NCBI GenBank assembly: GCA_934565415.1
Contig: CAKTHQ010000002.1
Span: 43,456-107,455 of the forward strand
Source of the DNA: an uncultured Oscillospiraceae bacterium
GTDB taxonomy: Bacteria; Bacillota; Clostridia; Oscillospirales; Oscillospiraceae
Direction of reading: 5' to 3'
DNA: 64,000 nt
Under the pieces are notes generated by a model. That model saw only the letters and a program-made list of their open reading frames with translations, was not told where the DNA came from and ran no database searches. Position numbers and translations under genes: made by a program. This document shows, in pieces, positions 1 to 8,427 of this stretch (position 1 is its first letter; each line of letters begins with the position of its first letter).

Positions 1-2
1 TG

Positions 3-509
3 GTGCGCTACGCTTATGTAAACGGCCACCGGAAGCTGGCCTTTATCCACGGTGAGCGGACCACCGTTACGGAAAACCGGCTGACCGGCTTCTACCGGGC
101 CTGCGACGCCCTGGGCATCAGCATTGACGATACCCTGGTCCGGGAAAGCTGCTACCACGATGCCGACGGCTGTGCCAAAATCACCAAGGAGCTGCTAAGC
201 CTGCCGAACCGGCCCACCTGCATCATCTTCCCGGACGATTATTCCTACATCGGCGGCCTGAACGCCATCCGGGAAATGGGCCTGCGGATCCCGGAGGACA
301 TCTCCGTTATGGGCTACGACGGCATTCAGCTGGCGGATGTGGTTTACCCCCGGCTTACCACCTATTGCCAGGATACCCGGGGCATCGGCCGGGCCGCGGC
401 CAAAGGCCTCATTGACCTCATCGAACGCCCCCGCACCACTTTAGCCGACCGCATCGTCATCCCCGGCCACATCCGGGTTCGGGAATCCGTGGCAAAAATC
501 GGAAAATGA
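3..509 (+). CDS. LacI-family transcriptional regulator, C-terminal part (cut by window start)
   Basis: Only the last 168 residues are in the window. They match the effector-binding (periplasmic-binding-protein-like) domain of LacI/GalR repressors: a segment with IIFPDDYSYIGGLNAIREMG, then RIPEDISVMGYDGIQLADVVYPRLTTY, the usual end of such domains, where an inducer sugar is bound between two lobes. The DNA-binding helix-turn-helix lies upstream of base 1, so the GTG at base 3 is not claimed as the true start. A hairpin with a T-run follows directly, so this is the last gene of its transcript. The regulated genes are not visible here. Confidence 0.85.
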   Translation: MRYAYVNGHRKLAFIHGERTTVTENRLTGFYRACDALGISIDDTLVRESCYHDADGCAKITKELLSLPNRPTCIIFPDDYSYIGGLNAIREMGLRIPEDISVMGYDGIQLADVVYPRLTTYCQDTRGIGRAAAKGLIDLIERPRTTLADRIVIPGHIRVRESVAKIGK

Positions 510-514
510 AAATT

Positions 515-558
515 ACCGGCCGCTCCCCTTTTCGGGTGTGCGGCCGGTATGTTTTTTT
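515..558 (+). terminator. Rho-independent terminator after the LacI-family gene
   Basis: Inverted repeat ACCGGCCGC / GCGGCCGGT (515-523 and 540-548) followed by a T-run at 552-558. It sits just after the stop codon of the regulator. Confidence 0.85.
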
Positions 559-619
559 CGAAAATTCTTTTTCACCGGAACGGTGAAAAGACCGGGAAAA
601 ATCGCTGGGACGGTGCGGC

Positions 620-1957
620 TTATTTTTTTGCCATTTTCCAGATCAGGCCTGCCGCCAAACCCATCGCGGCAGGAAGAAACCAACCCAGCCCCAGGTTGAA
701 CAGAGGCACATAGGCGGCAGCCCAGCTCAAAAATCCTTCCACATGAATGGCACTCTTGGCCCCTGCAGGCAGGGCGTTCAAAAAGTCCGCACAGGCGGCC
801 ACCAGGGTAAAGGCGGTAACCGTAATGTACACCCGGCGGTCATTCCCATAAAATTTTCCAAAGACCGTCAGCAAAATCAGGGTAATGGCCAGGGGGTACA
901 GGAACATGAGCACCGGCAGGGAAACGCTGATGATCTGGGTCAGGCCCAGGTTGGCAATGGCCAGGGGCACCAGGCTGAAAATGACGGTCCAGGCCTTGTA
1001 GCTAACCTTCGGGAACAGAAGCCGGAAGGTTTCTGCACAGGAGGTAACCAGGCCAATGGAGGTTTTCAGGCAGGCCAGGGTTACGGTAGCCGCCAGAATC
1101 AGCTGCCCGGCAGAGCCGAAGTAATGGTGGGCAATGTCCGCCAGGGCAATGCCGCCGTTTTCGCTGGCCGGGAAGCCCCCCCGGCTCGTGGCACCCATGA
1201 CGGTAATAAGGGCGTAAATCAGGGCCATCAGGAGACTGCTGAAAATGCCTGCCTGATAGGTATTCACCGCGACATCCTCCGCTTTTTCCACTCCCAGTTC
1301 CTTAATTACCTGGACAATGGTAATGCCGAAGGCCAAAGCCGCCAGAATATCCATGGTATTGTAGCCTTCCAGAAAGCCGGTTACAAAGGCATTGTTTACA
1401 TAATCTCCTTCCGCAGGAATGTCTCCGATGCTTGCCATGGGATTCAGGAAGGAGGCCACAATCAAAAGGAACAGAAATACCAGGAACACCGGGTTGATAA
1501 TCCGCCCCACCCAGGTAAGAATTCCGCTGGGCCGCAGGGAGAAATAGAGGACCAGCGCAAAAAAGGTCAGGGAGAAAATCGCCAGGCTCAGCCCCTGGGC
1601 GCTTTCCGGCACCAGTGCGGACACGCCTACCGTAAAAGAGGTAGAGGCACACCGGGGGATGGCAAAGCCCGGCCCGATGGTCAGATATAACAAACAGGTG
1701 AAGAAGATCCCATAGTGCTTCCCCACCCGTCCGGCCAATTGCGCCAAGCTCTCACTGCGGGAGAGCGCCATAGCACAGATCGCCAGCAAAGGAAGGCCTA
1801 CGGCTGTAATGGCGAAGCCCAGAATGGCGGCTACAGAGTGGGCACCTGCTTCCTGACCCATGTGTACCGGGAAAATCAAGTTGCCCGCGCCAAAGAACAA
1901 ACCAAACAGCAGGCTTGCTACAGCCACAATTTCCCTCGCTGACAGCTTTCGTTTCAT
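620..1957 (-). CDS. brnQ: branched-chain amino acid:cation symporter (BrnQ family)
   Basis: A 445-residue, strongly hydrophobic protein with about twelve membrane segments, the usual size for the LIVCS carriers that take up leucine, isoleucine and valine with Na+ or H+. The start (VAVASLLFGLFFGAGNLIFP) is the family hallmark near the first helix. The ATG at 1957 is chosen over an upstream in-frame start at 2032 because GGAAGG precedes it at correct spacing. A promoter lies at 2023-2051, giving a leader of about 60 bases that holds a short hairpin (1993-2009). It is monocistronic as far as visible. Confidence 0.92.
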   Translation of the reverse strand: MKRKLSAREIVAVASLLFGLFFGAGNLIFPVHMGQEAGAHSVAAILGFAITAVGLPLLAICAMALSRSESLAQLAGRVGKHYGIFFTCLLYLTIGPGFAIPRCASTSFTVGVSALVPESAQGLSLAIFSLTFFALVLYFSLRPSGILTWVGRIINPVFLVFLFLLIVASFLNPMASIGDIPAEGDYVNNAFVTGFLEGYNTMDILAALAFGITIVQVIKELGVEKAEDVAVNTYQAGIFSSLLMALIYALITVMGATSRGGFPASENGGIALADIAHHYFGSAGQLILAATVTLACLKTSIGLVTSCAETFRLLFPKVSYKAWTVIFSLVPLAIANLGLTQIISVSLPVLMFLYPLAITLILLTVFGKFYGNDRRVYITVTAFTLVAACADFLNALPAGAKSAIHVEGFLSWAAAYVPLFNLGLGWFLPAAMGLAAGLIWKMAKK

Positions 1958-2022
1958 AATAATACCTTCCTTTCTGAAAAATAATGTTTTCTGTCCATGT
2001 TCCATGGACTTGGATAGGGTTG

Positions 2023-2051
2023 AGTATAACATCTTTTTTATAAAATGTAAA
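2023..2051 (-). promoter_or_regulatory. sigma-A type promoter of brnQ
   Basis: On the minus strand: -35 TTTACA (2051-2046), 17-base spacer, -10 TATACT (2028-2023). Downstream, 1993-2009 forms a 7-bp hairpin (GTCCATG-TTC-CATGGAC) in the leader. No T-box or riboswitch was recognised. Confidence 0.7.
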
Positions 2052-2167
2052 CAGAAAGTTTATAATTTTATCAATAAATAATCTTTTTCCGGTTGCTGAG
2101 CAAAGAGAAACCGGGAAATGGGGATTTGACGGGGTAAACGGTAGGTACCGGCGGGCGGGAAAAATCC

Positions 2168-2286
2168 CCTTCCCCCTCCTGCGTGGAGGGGGTGGTGCTC
2201 CGCGCAGCGAATCGAGATAATGATGATTGCCGGTGGCAATCACACAATAATCTTGTGGCCCGCAGGCCGGGGGTGGAGGGGACACC
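2168..2286. repeat. dispersed palindromic repeat, copy 1 (long form)
   Basis: Begins CCTTCCCCCTCCTGCGTGGA and ends GGGGGTGGAGGGGACACC. The arms resemble those of copies at 2371-2432 (inverted) and 17775-17826, but this copy carries about 60 extra bases in the middle. It looks like a REP/MITE-type element; no coding capacity. Confidence 0.65.
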
Positions 2287-2370
2287 TAACGAAAGCCGGT
2301 AGGTTCGTTGAAAAAATCAGCCTAAATTCAGAAAATGCAACTCATCCAACTGCAAGAAAATATAGTACCT

Positions 2371-2432
2371 GGTCCCCTCCACCCCCGCCCACTACGGTGG
2401 GCACCCCCTCCATGCAGGAGGGGGGAAGGAGT
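2371..2432. repeat. dispersed palindromic repeat, copy 2 (inverted)
   Basis: The reverse complement matches the copy at 17775-17826 closely: CCCCCTCC, a GGAGGGGGTGCCC core, a short palindrome, then GGGCGGGGGTGG. With copy 1 it forms an inverted pair about 85 bases apart. Confidence 0.65.
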
Positions 2433-2654
2433 TTCTCTGTCAACCCTACAAATCCTTATTTCCCAAGTGTACCTGTGCCGCGTACATATGTGCACCCCGT
2501 TTGTTTCTCCATCCAATCTATTTATACTGTATAATATTCATTTCATATTTGACATTCTGTTGTTATTTCGACGTAAATTATTGCGTTAATCTATTCTTGT
2601 TTTATTCATGCGTACAAAATGCTGTATTACATAGACTGTATTGTATTTTTATAC

Positions 2655-2683
2655 TTGACTTTTTCATAAGATGTGTATATATT
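2655..2683 (+). promoter_or_regulatory. sigma-A type promoter of the arginine operon
   Basis: -35 TTGACT (2655-2660), 17-base spacer, -10 TATATT (2678-2683). Transcription would start near 2690, just ahead of the candidate ArgR box and about 40 bases before the argG ATG. Confidence 0.75.
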
Positions 2684-2694
2684 CAGTTACATCA

Positions 2695-2710
2695 ACGAAT
2701 AATATTCATC
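2695..2710. promoter_or_regulatory. candidate ArgR/AhrC operator (ARG box)
   Basis: GAATAATATTC core flanked by T on the right (ATTCAT), an imperfect palindrome like the TGAAT-N4-ATTCA ARG-box consensus. It lies at the expected transcription start of argG, where binding of arginine-loaded ArgR would repress. The arginine repressor itself is not in the window. Confidence 0.5.
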
Positions 2711-2727
2711 CCTTGGAGGTAATTGTT

Positions 2728-3945
2728 ATGAATAAGGATTCCATTAAAAAAGTCGTTCTTGCCTACTCCGGCGGCCTGGATACTTCCATCATTATCCCTT
2801 GGCTGAAGGAAAACTACAATAACTGCGAGGTCATTGCCGTTTCCGGCAATGTGGGCCAGGCCGATGAGCTGGAGGGTCTGGAGGAGAAGGCCATCAAAAC
2901 CGGCGCCAGCAAGCTGTATGTACTGGATCTGACCGAGGAATACGCTGCCGACTACATTATGCCCTGCGTGAAGGCCGGGGCCGTTTACGAAGAGTACCTG
3001 CTGGGCACCAGCCACGCCCGGCCCTGCATCGCCAAGGGGCTGGTGGAGATTGCCAAGAAGGAAGGGGCCGACGCCATTTGCCACGGCTGCACCGGCAAGG
3101 GCAACGACCAGGTCCGGTTCGAGCTGGCCATCAAGCATTTTGCCCCCAATATGCCTGTCATCGCCCCCTGGCGGGAGTGGAACATCAAGTCCCGGGAAGA
3201 GGAAATCGAATACGCCGAGGCCCACAACATTCCCTTAAAGATCAACCGGGAAACCAACTACTCCAAGGATAAGAACCTGTGGCACCTGAGCCATGAGGGT
3301 CTGGACCTGGAGGACCCGGGCAACGAGCCCCAGTACGAGAAGCCCGGCTTCCTGGAGCTGGGCGTCAGCCCCATCGACGCTCCGGACAAGCCCACCTATG
3401 TAACCATCGACTTTGAAAAGGGCATCCCCGTCGCCGTAGACGGCGAGAAGCTCACCCCCAAGGGCGTGATTCTCAAGCTCAACGAGCTGGGCGGCGCCAA
3501 CGGCATTGGCCTATTGGACATCGTGGAAAACCGGCTGGTAGGCATGAAGTGCCGGGGCGTATACGAGACCCCGGGCGGTGCCATCCTCTACAAGGCCCAC
3601 AGCGTCCTGGAAACCCTGTGCCTGGACAAGATGACCATGCACGAAAAGCAGAAAATCGCCATCACCTTTGCAGAGCTGGTGTACAACGGCCAGTGGTTCA
3701 CCCCCCTGCGGGAGGCCCTCAGTGCCTTTGTGGACAAGACTCAGGAGGTGGTTACCGGCACCGTAAAACTGAAACTCTACAAGGGCAATATGATCAACGC
3801 CGGCGTATGGAGCCCCAACTCCCTGTATTCCGAGGAAATCGCCACCTTCGGCGAAAGCAACTACAACCAGAAGGACGCCGAAGGCTTTATCAACCTCTAC
3901 GGCCTGCCCATCAAGGTCCAGGCCATGGTAAACGGGGCGAAGTAA
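2728..3945 (+). CDS. argG: argininosuccinate synthase
   Basis: Joins citrulline and aspartate at the cost of ATP to AMP, the penultimate step of arginine synthesis, in the cytoplasm. The 405-residue length is normal. The N-terminal ATP pyrophosphatase loop [18 protein letters not shown] is intact, followed by the family segments [15 protein letters not shown] and PWREWN. The ATG at 2728 is chosen because TTGGAGGT lies 8 bases upstream; an earlier in-frame start at 2671 overlaps the promoter. First gene of an arginine operon; argH follows after a 24-base gap with its own AAAGGAG site. Confidence 0.97.
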   Translation: MNKDSIKKVVLAYSGGLDTSIIIPWLKENYNNCEVIAVSGNVGQADELEGLEEKAIKTGASKLYVLDLTEEYAADYIMPCVKAGAVYEEYLLGTSHARPCIAKGLVEIAKKEGADAICHGCTGKGNDQVRFELAIKHFAPNMPVIAPWREWNIKSREEEIEYAEAHNIPLKINRETNYSKDKNLWHLSHEGLDLEDPGNEPQYEKPGFLELGVSPIDAPDKPTYVTIDFEKGIPVAVDGEKLTPKGVILKLNELGGANGIGLLDIVENRLVGMKCRGVYETPGGAILYKAHSVLETLCLDKMTMHEKQKIAITFAELVYNGQWFTPLREALSAFVDKTQEVVTGTVKLKLYKGNMINAGVWSPNSLYSEEIATFGESNYNQKDAEGFINLYGLPIKVQAMVNGAK

Positions 3946-3969
3946 AATCACACAAAGGAGACTTGTACC

Positions 3970-5337
3970 ATGAAGCTATGGGCAGGCCGGACCAGCGGCG
4001 AGACCAGCCGACTGGCGGACGACTTTAATTCTTCCCTTTCCTTCGACAGCCGGATGTACCGGCAGGACATAGCAGGCTCCCAGGCCCACGCGGCCATGCT
4101 GGGGGCCCAGGGAATCCTTACCCAGGAAGAGGCCGACACTCTGATTGATGGCCTGCAGAGCATTCTGGAGGACATCGACGCCGGGAAGCTGGACTTTGAC
4201 CCGGAGTGCGAGGATGTCCATATGTTCATGGAGCAGGTTTTGACCCAGCGATTGGGGGATGTGGGCAAAAAGCTCCACACCGCCCGGAGCCGAAACGACC
4301 AGGTAGCCCTGGACCTGCGGCTCTACCTGCGGGAACAGCTGGACGGTATCTTTGCCTTGGTAAAGAGCCTGATCGTTACGGTCTCGGACAAGGCGGAAGC
4401 CTATTGCGATACCATCATGCCCGGCTATACCCATTTGCAGCGGGCCCAGCCCATTACCTTCGGTCACCACCTGATGGCCTACGCCATGATGCTTTTGCGG
4501 GACCTGGGAAGGCTGACGGATTGCCGGAAGCGGATGAATGTCTCCCCCATCGGCTCCTGCGCCCTGGCCGGTACTACCTACAATACGGACCGGGTAATGG
4601 AGGCAAAGCTTCTGGGCTTCGACGATGTGTGCCGCAACAGCATCGACGGGGTCTCCGACCGGGACTTCTGCCTGGAATTTTTAAACTGTCTGTCCACCAT
4701 TATGATGCACCTGTCCCGGTTCTCCGAAGAGGTGATTCTGTGGTGCAGCTGGGAGTTCCAGTTTGCGGAGCTGTCCGATGCCTATACCACCGGCTCCTCC
4801 ATCATGCCCCAGAAGAAAAACCCGGATATGGCCGAGCTGGTCCGGGGCAAAACCGGAAGAGTATACGGGGACCTCTTCAGCCTGTATACCACCATGAAGG
4901 GCCTGCCCCTGGCCTACAACAAGGATATGCAGGAGGACAAGGAAGCCGTTTTCGACGCCTGCGACACCGTGACCATGTGCCTGCGGGTATTCAATGAGAT
5001 GCTGAAGGGCCTGAAAGCCAGAGAGGACAGGATGCTCCTGGCGGCACAAAAGGGCTTTTTGAATGCCACCGACCTGGCGGATTATCTGGTCACCAAGGGT
5101 CTGCCCTTCCGGACCGCCTACAAGCTTTCCGGCCAGGCCGTGGCCGACTGCATCCGAAAAAATCTGGTTCTGGAAACCTACCCCCTGGCCGATTACCAGG
5201 CCCTCAGCCCTCTGATCGGCACCGATGTATACGATGCTCTGGACCTGAAAACCTGCGTGGAAAAGCGCACCAGTCTGGGCGGCACCGCCGTAGGGTCTGT
5301 GAAGAAACAGATCGAATATGTACGGAAGCTGCTGTAA
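3970..5337 (+). CDS. argH: argininosuccinate lyase
   Basis: Splits argininosuccinate into arginine and fumarate. The 455 residues match the usual length of the fumarase/aspartase-superfamily enzyme. The signature GSSIMPQKKNPDMAELVRGK (flexible loop with the catalytic serine) is present, as is the N-terminal LWAGRTSG and the TARSRNDQVALDLRLYLR segment. AAAGGAG precedes the ATG. It is the second gene of the arginine operon and is followed after 23 bases by the binding protein of an amino-acid transporter, which suggests co-expression. Confidence 0.97.
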   Translation: MKLWAGRTSGETSRLADDFNSSLSFDSRMYRQDIAGSQAHAAMLGAQGILTQEEADTLIDGLQSILEDIDAGKLDFDPECEDVHMFMEQVLTQRLGDVGKKLHTARSRNDQVALDLRLYLREQLDGIFALVKSLIVTVSDKAEAYCDTIMPGYTHLQRAQPITFGHHLMAYAMMLLRDLGRLTDCRKRMNVSPIGSCALAGTTYNTDRVMEAKLLGFDDVCRNSIDGVSDRDFCLEFLNCLSTIMMHLSRFSEEVILWCSWEFQFAELSDAYTTGSSIMPQKKNPDMAELVRGKTGRVYGDLFSLYTTMKGLPLAYNKDMQEDKEAVFDACDTVTMCLRVFNEMLKGLKAREDRMLLAAQKGFLNATDLADYLVTKGLPFRTAYKLSGQAVADCIRKNLVLETYPLADYQALSPLIGTDVYDALDLKTCVEKRTSLGGTAVGSVKKQIEYVRKLL

Positions 5338-5360
5338 TATTGGAAAGAGAGGAATTCAAA

Positions 5361-6149
5361 ATGAAAAAACTGCTTGCTGCTCTGTTAGCCCTTTGCATGA
5401 TTCTCACTATGGCCGCCTGCGGCACCAAGGGGTCCCCCCTGAAAAAGCTGCAAAAGGCCGGAAAGCTGGTTATTGCTACCAGCCCCGATTTCCCGCCCTT
5501 TGAATCCCTGTCCGGAGACGGCACCGTCGAAGGCATTGAAATTGACATTCTGAATGAAGTCTGCCAACAGCTGGGCCTGACCCTGGAAATTCAGCAGATG
5601 GACTTTGACTCCGTCCTCCCCGGCGTCCAGGCCGGAAAGTACGATATGGGCGTTTCCGGCATCTCCGTCACCGAAAAGCGGCAGAAGAACGTGCTCTTTA
5701 CCGATCCCTACTGTCTGGCCGCCCAGGCCATCGTGGTCAAGGAGGGCAGTCCCATTACCGGGAAAGCTGATCTGACCGGGAAGACCGTAGCCGTCCAGAC
5801 CGGCACCACCGCCGAAAGCTTCTGCATGGAAAACGGCTACACCGTCAACGCCTACGCCGCCAACAACGACGCCCAGTCCGCCCTTCTGCAGGGCAAGGTG
5901 GATGCCTGGGTCATTGACGATCTGACCGCTGCCGACATGGTCAAGGTCTACAACGCCCAGGGCGGCGACCAGCTGGTCATCCTTTCCGAGGCCATGACCA
6001 CCGAGCCCTACGCCTTCGCCATGGCCTTCGGCAGCGAGGATACCATTGCCGCCATCAACGGGGTTTTGAACACCATGCTCTCCGACGGTACCATTGCCGG
6101 AATCTTCGAAAAGTACGAGGCGCCCTTCACCTCTCCCGCGGAGGGGTAA
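5361..6149 (+). CDS. amino-acid ABC transporter substrate-binding lipoprotein
   Basis: A 262-residue extracellular solute-binding protein (family 3). The start shows a lipoprotein signal peptide (KKLLAALLALCMILTMAAC, lipobox ending in the cysteine), so it is probably anchored outside the membrane. Family features follow: ATSPDFPPFE, GIEIDILNEVC, GVSGISVTEKR and the GKTVAVQTGTTAE hinge. Position between argH and argF suggests arginine, ornithine or citrulline as ligand, which is inference. The ATG at 5361 has AGAGAGGA upstream. The permease gene follows 3 bases later. Confidence 0.9.
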   Translation: MKKLLAALLALCMILTMAACGTKGSPLKKLQKAGKLVIATSPDFPPFESLSGDGTVEGIEIDILNEVCQQLGLTLEIQQMDFDSVLPGVQAGKYDMGVSGISVTEKRQKNVLFTDPYCLAAQAIVVKEGSPITGKADLTGKTVAVQTGTTAESFCMENGYTVNAYAANNDAQSALLQGKVDAWVIDDLTAADMVKVYNAQGGDQLVILSEAMTTEPYAFAMAFGSEDTIAAINGVLNTMLSDGTIAGIFEKYEAPFTSPAEG

Positions 6150-6152
6150 GGT

Positions 6153-6830
6153 ATGTGGCTCCAAAAGCTGAACGAAACCTTTTTCGTCACCGGTTACTAT
6201 AAGATGATGCTGGAGGGCCTGGGGAACACCATTATTATTACCCTGGGCGCTCTGCTCATCGGCGTGGTGATCGGCACCGCCATTGCCGTCGTCAAGTATC
6301 TGGCCGAGGACAGCAAGGCTCTGGCCCCCGTGGCCTGGCTATGCGATGCCTATGTAAAGGTCATCCGGGGCATCCCCGTGGTGGTGCTGCTGCTGATCTT
6401 CTACTTCATTGTCTTTGCCTCCTCGGAAGGGACGGAGGTTGCCGTACTGACCTTCGGCATCAACTCCGGAGCCTATATGGCAGAGCTGATCCGCAGCGGC
6501 ATTCATGCGGTAGATGCGGGGCAGAACGAGGCCGGGCGGAGTCTGGGAATGTCCCGGCTCCAGGCCATGCGGAAAATCATTTTCCCCCAGGCCATCCGCT
6601 ATATTCTTCCCGCCATCGGCAATGAATTCATCGCCCTTTTAAAGGAGACCTCCGTGGCCGGATATGTGGCTGTCGTAGACCTGACCCGGGCGGGCAACCT
6701 GGTGCGGAACAACACCTACGATGCCGTAAACCCGCTGATGCTGGTAGCCCTTACCTACCTGGCCCTGGTTCTGGCCCTCACCGCCGTACTGGAGCACTTT
6801 GAAAAGAAAATGAACGCCGGAAGAAAATAA
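6153..6830 (+). CDS. amino-acid ABC transporter permease (HisM/ArtQ type)
   Basis: A 225-residue inner-membrane protein with about five helices and the EAA-type loop that contacts the ATPase (NEAGRSLGMSRLQAMRKIIFPQA), typical of polar amino-acid permeases, which usually work as homo- or heterodimers. Also present: VIRGIPVVVLL, conserved in this family. It is coupled to the binding-protein gene by a 3-base gap. No ATP-binding subunit gene is adjacent; argF comes next, so the ATPase must be supplied from elsewhere or the transporter is incomplete. Confidence 0.92.
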   Translation: MWLQKLNETFFVTGYYKMMLEGLGNTIIITLGALLIGVVIGTAIAVVKYLAEDSKALAPVAWLCDAYVKVIRGIPVVVLLLIFYFIVFASSEGTEVAVLTFGINSGAYMAELIRSGIHAVDAGQNEAGRSLGMSRLQAMRKIIFPQAIRYILPAIGNEFIALLKETSVAGYVAVVDLTRAGNLVRNNTYDAVNPLMLVALTYLALVLALTAVLEHFEKKMNAGRK

Positions 6831-6838
6831 TGCCTGTC

Positions 6839-6874
6839 CTTGCAAACCGGTGGCCGGTGTCACCGGTTTGCAAG
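6839..6874. other. perfect 14-bp inverted repeat between permease and argF
   Basis: CTTGCAAACCGGTG (6839-6852), 8-base loop, CACCGGTTTGCAAG (6861-6874). No T-run follows, so it is more likely an RNA-processing or stability hairpin, an attenuating structure, or a protein site than a standard terminator. Confidence 0.6.
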
Positions 6875-6938
6875 CCCCCGGATGTTCCACCGACTTCCGT
6901 TCCTTACAGAAAAGAAAATTATAGAAGGAGAACCGTAT

Positions 6939-7928
6939 ATGGAACCCTTTACCCATAAGAGCTTTCTGAAGCTGTTGGACTTCACCCCCGAGGAGATCAG
7001 CTCCCTTCTGGATCTGGCCGCAGATCTGAAGGCCAAGAAAAAGGCCGGAATCCCCCATGCCCTTTGCACCGGGAAAAACATTGCCCTGCTTTTTGAAAAG
7101 ACCTCTACCCGTACCCGCTGCGCCTTTGAAGTAGCCGCCTACGACCTGGGAATGCACTGCACCTACCTGGATCCCCAGTCCTCCCAGATGGGAAAAAAGG
7201 AGAGCATTGCCGATACCGCCCGGGTCCTGGGCCGGATGTACGACGGCATCGAATACCGGGGCTTCGGCCAGGAGCTGGTAGAAACGCTGGCCAAATACGC
7301 CGGCGTTCCCGTGTGGAACGGCCTGACCAACGAATTCCATCCCACCCAGATTTTGGCGGATTTCCTGACCATTCGGGAGCACTTTGGAACTTTACAGGGC
7401 AAAAAGCTGGTATTTATGGGGGACGCCCGGTACAATATGGGCAACTCTCTGATGATTGGCTGTGCCAAAATGGGAATGCACTTTGTAGCCTGCGCCCCGG
7501 AAAGCTATTTCCCCTCTATAGAGCTTCGGGCCGCCGCTCAGAAAATCGCTCAGGAAACCGGTGCTACCCTGGAGTTTTTGACGGACCCCACGGCAGCAAC
7601 AAATAACGCCGATGTGATCTACACCGACGTATGGGTATCCATGGGCGAAAGCGACCGGGTATGGGAAAAGCGAATCCACGATCTGCTGCCCTACCGGGTG
7701 ACGGAGGCACTGATGAAGAACGCAGGACCCCAATGCCGTTTTATGCACTGCCTGCCCGCCTTCCACGACCTGGGCACCGGCATTGGCCAGCAAATGCGGG
7801 AAAAATTCGGCCTGACCTGTATGGAGGTCACGGATGCCGTATTTGAAGGAAGCCAGTCCATCGTCTTCGACGAGGCCGAAAACCGCATGCACACCATCAA
7901 GGCCGTCATGGCGGCCACGCTGGTGTAA
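6939..7928 (+). CDS. argF: ornithine carbamoyltransferase
   Basis: Makes citrulline from ornithine and carbamoyl phosphate. At 329 residues it has the normal length. The carbamoyl-phosphate loop [13 protein letters not shown], the HPTQILADF motif and the ornithine-binding HCLPAFHD segment are all intact. The ATG at 6939 follows AGAAGGAGA at good spacing; an upstream in-frame start at 6840 lies inside the 6839-6874 hairpin and is rejected. It closes the arginine operon and is followed by a clear terminator. The anabolic role is inferred from neighbours argG and argH. Confidence 0.96.
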   Translation: MEPFTHKSFLKLLDFTPEEISSLLDLAADLKAKKKAGIPHALCTGKNIALLFEKTSTRTRCAFEVAAYDLGMHCTYLDPQSSQMGKKESIADTARVLGRMYDGIEYRGFGQELVETLAKYAGVPVWNGLTNEFHPTQILADFLTIREHFGTLQGKKLVFMGDARYNMGNSLMIGCAKMGMHFVACAPESYFPSIELRAAAQKIAQETGATLEFLTDPTAATNNADVIYTDVWVSMGESDRVWEKRIHDLLPYRVTEALMKNAGPQCRFMHCLPAFHDLGTGIGQQMREKFGLTCMEVTDAVFEGSQSIVFDEAENRMHTIKAVMAATLV

Positions 7929-7936
7929 AGAGGAAC

Positions 7937-7974
7937 AAAGGGTACGCCGCTGTTCGTTTGCGGCGTACCCTTTT
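7937..7974 (+). terminator. Rho-independent terminator of the arginine operon
   Basis: AAAGGGTACGCCGC, 9-base loop, GCGGCGTACCCTTT, ending in TTTT. It starts 9 bases after the argF stop codon. Confidence 0.9.
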
Positions 7975-8031
7975 CTGAAATATTTATATTTTTAATTCTT
8001 ACAATCGTCGTCTGGTCTTCTGGGATTTTAA

Positions 8032-8059
8032 TTGACATTTTCCCTGCCATCTGTATAAT
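8032..8059 (+). promoter_or_regulatory. promoter of the small membrane-peptide (toxin) transcript
   Basis: -35 TTGACA (8032-8037), 16-base spacer, -10 TATAAT (8054-8059), both consensus. It would give a transcript from about 8066 to the terminator at 8391-8425, with a leader of about 130 bases rich in inverted repeats before the peptide. Confidence 0.75.
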
Positions 8060-8198
8060 AAGTTCTGTGAAATCCCACCGTCCGCGTCGCTTTGGCAGAC
8101 GGTGTACGGTAAAAGACGGTTGCCTGCATCCCGTAAAGGCGGAATGGAGGCGTGTGCGCAGCCTTCGCGGGAAATTTGTCCAGAAGGAGGCGATACAT

Positions 8199-8291
8199 AT
8201 TACTTCTACGATTCTAGCTGTCCTTGGAGCTCTTGGTTCCATCGCCAGCATCGTATCCCTCGTACTGTATCTGTACGACAAAAAGAAGTGA
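8199..8291 (+). CDS. small hydrophobic peptide, candidate type I toxin (ATT start)
   Basis: A 30-residue peptide: one membrane helix (ILAVLGALGSIASIVSLVLY) ending in the charged tail LYDKKK, the build of type I toxins such as TxpA, BsrG and Fst. AAGGAGG (8184-8190) lies exactly 8 bases before an ATT codon at 8199; there is no ATG, GTG or TTG at a suitable distance in this frame, and the long upstream extension to 8067 is basic and unlike a protein. Regulation is probably by the convergent antisense RNA promoted from 8456. Function is inferred from peptide design and locus layout, not from a recognised family name. Confidence 0.55.
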   Translation: MTSTILAVLGALGSIASIVSLVLYLYDKKK

Positions 8292-8421
8292 GCCGTCTGC
8301 TGGAACAGACGACTCATGATTCTCTGAGGACTTTGTCCTCACTGGCGTAAGTTATATGTTGTGGCAACCGTCTGGGGTTCCACCGCAAGGGGATGCTTGT
8401 TAGGCTCAAGCATCTCCTTGT
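8285..8421 (-). ncRNA. candidate antisense antitoxin RNA
   Basis: A consensus minus-strand promoter (8428-8456) would start an RNA near 8421 running leftward across the 3' part of the toxin transcript. The RNA would fold into stem-loops (GAGGAC-N3-GTCCTC at about 8325-8339 on the plus strand; GTCTG-N6-CAGAC at about 8295-8310) and could stop after the last stem, where the minus strand reads CTTCTTTTTG. This convergent overlap is typical of type I antitoxins. The ends are estimates. Confidence 0.5.
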
Positions 8422-8425
8422 GTTT
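8391..8425 (+). terminator. terminator of the toxin transcript
   Basis: GGATGCTTG, 7-base loop, CAAGCATCTCC, then TTGTGTTTTT. It ends just before the antisense promoter. Confidence 0.75.
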
Positions 8426-8427
8426 TT

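Larger units (their letters stand above)
2052..2654. other. gene-free region with inverted dispersed repeats
   Basis: No convincing gene: open frames here are short, proline-rich and lack ribosome sites. It holds two copies of a palindromic repeat (2168-2286 and 2371-2432) in opposite orientation, then an A+T-rich stretch leading into the argG promoter. A possible distal ArgR-like half site (ATAATATTCAT, about 2531-2541) repeats the motif found at the argG start. Confidence 0.6.

Noticed and set aside
1958..2727. Possible T-box, riboswitch or tRNA in the long gap upstream of argG and brnQ
   Set aside because: No T-box core motif, cloverleaf or known aptamer pattern was found; the region is explained by promoters and repeats.
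8102..8350. 82-residue frame with ATG overlapping the toxin peptide in another frame
   Set aside because: Composition unlike a protein (many Ser, Trp, Arg, Gln), no helix or motif, and a weak start; the hydrophobic frame with the strong ribosome site is preferred.
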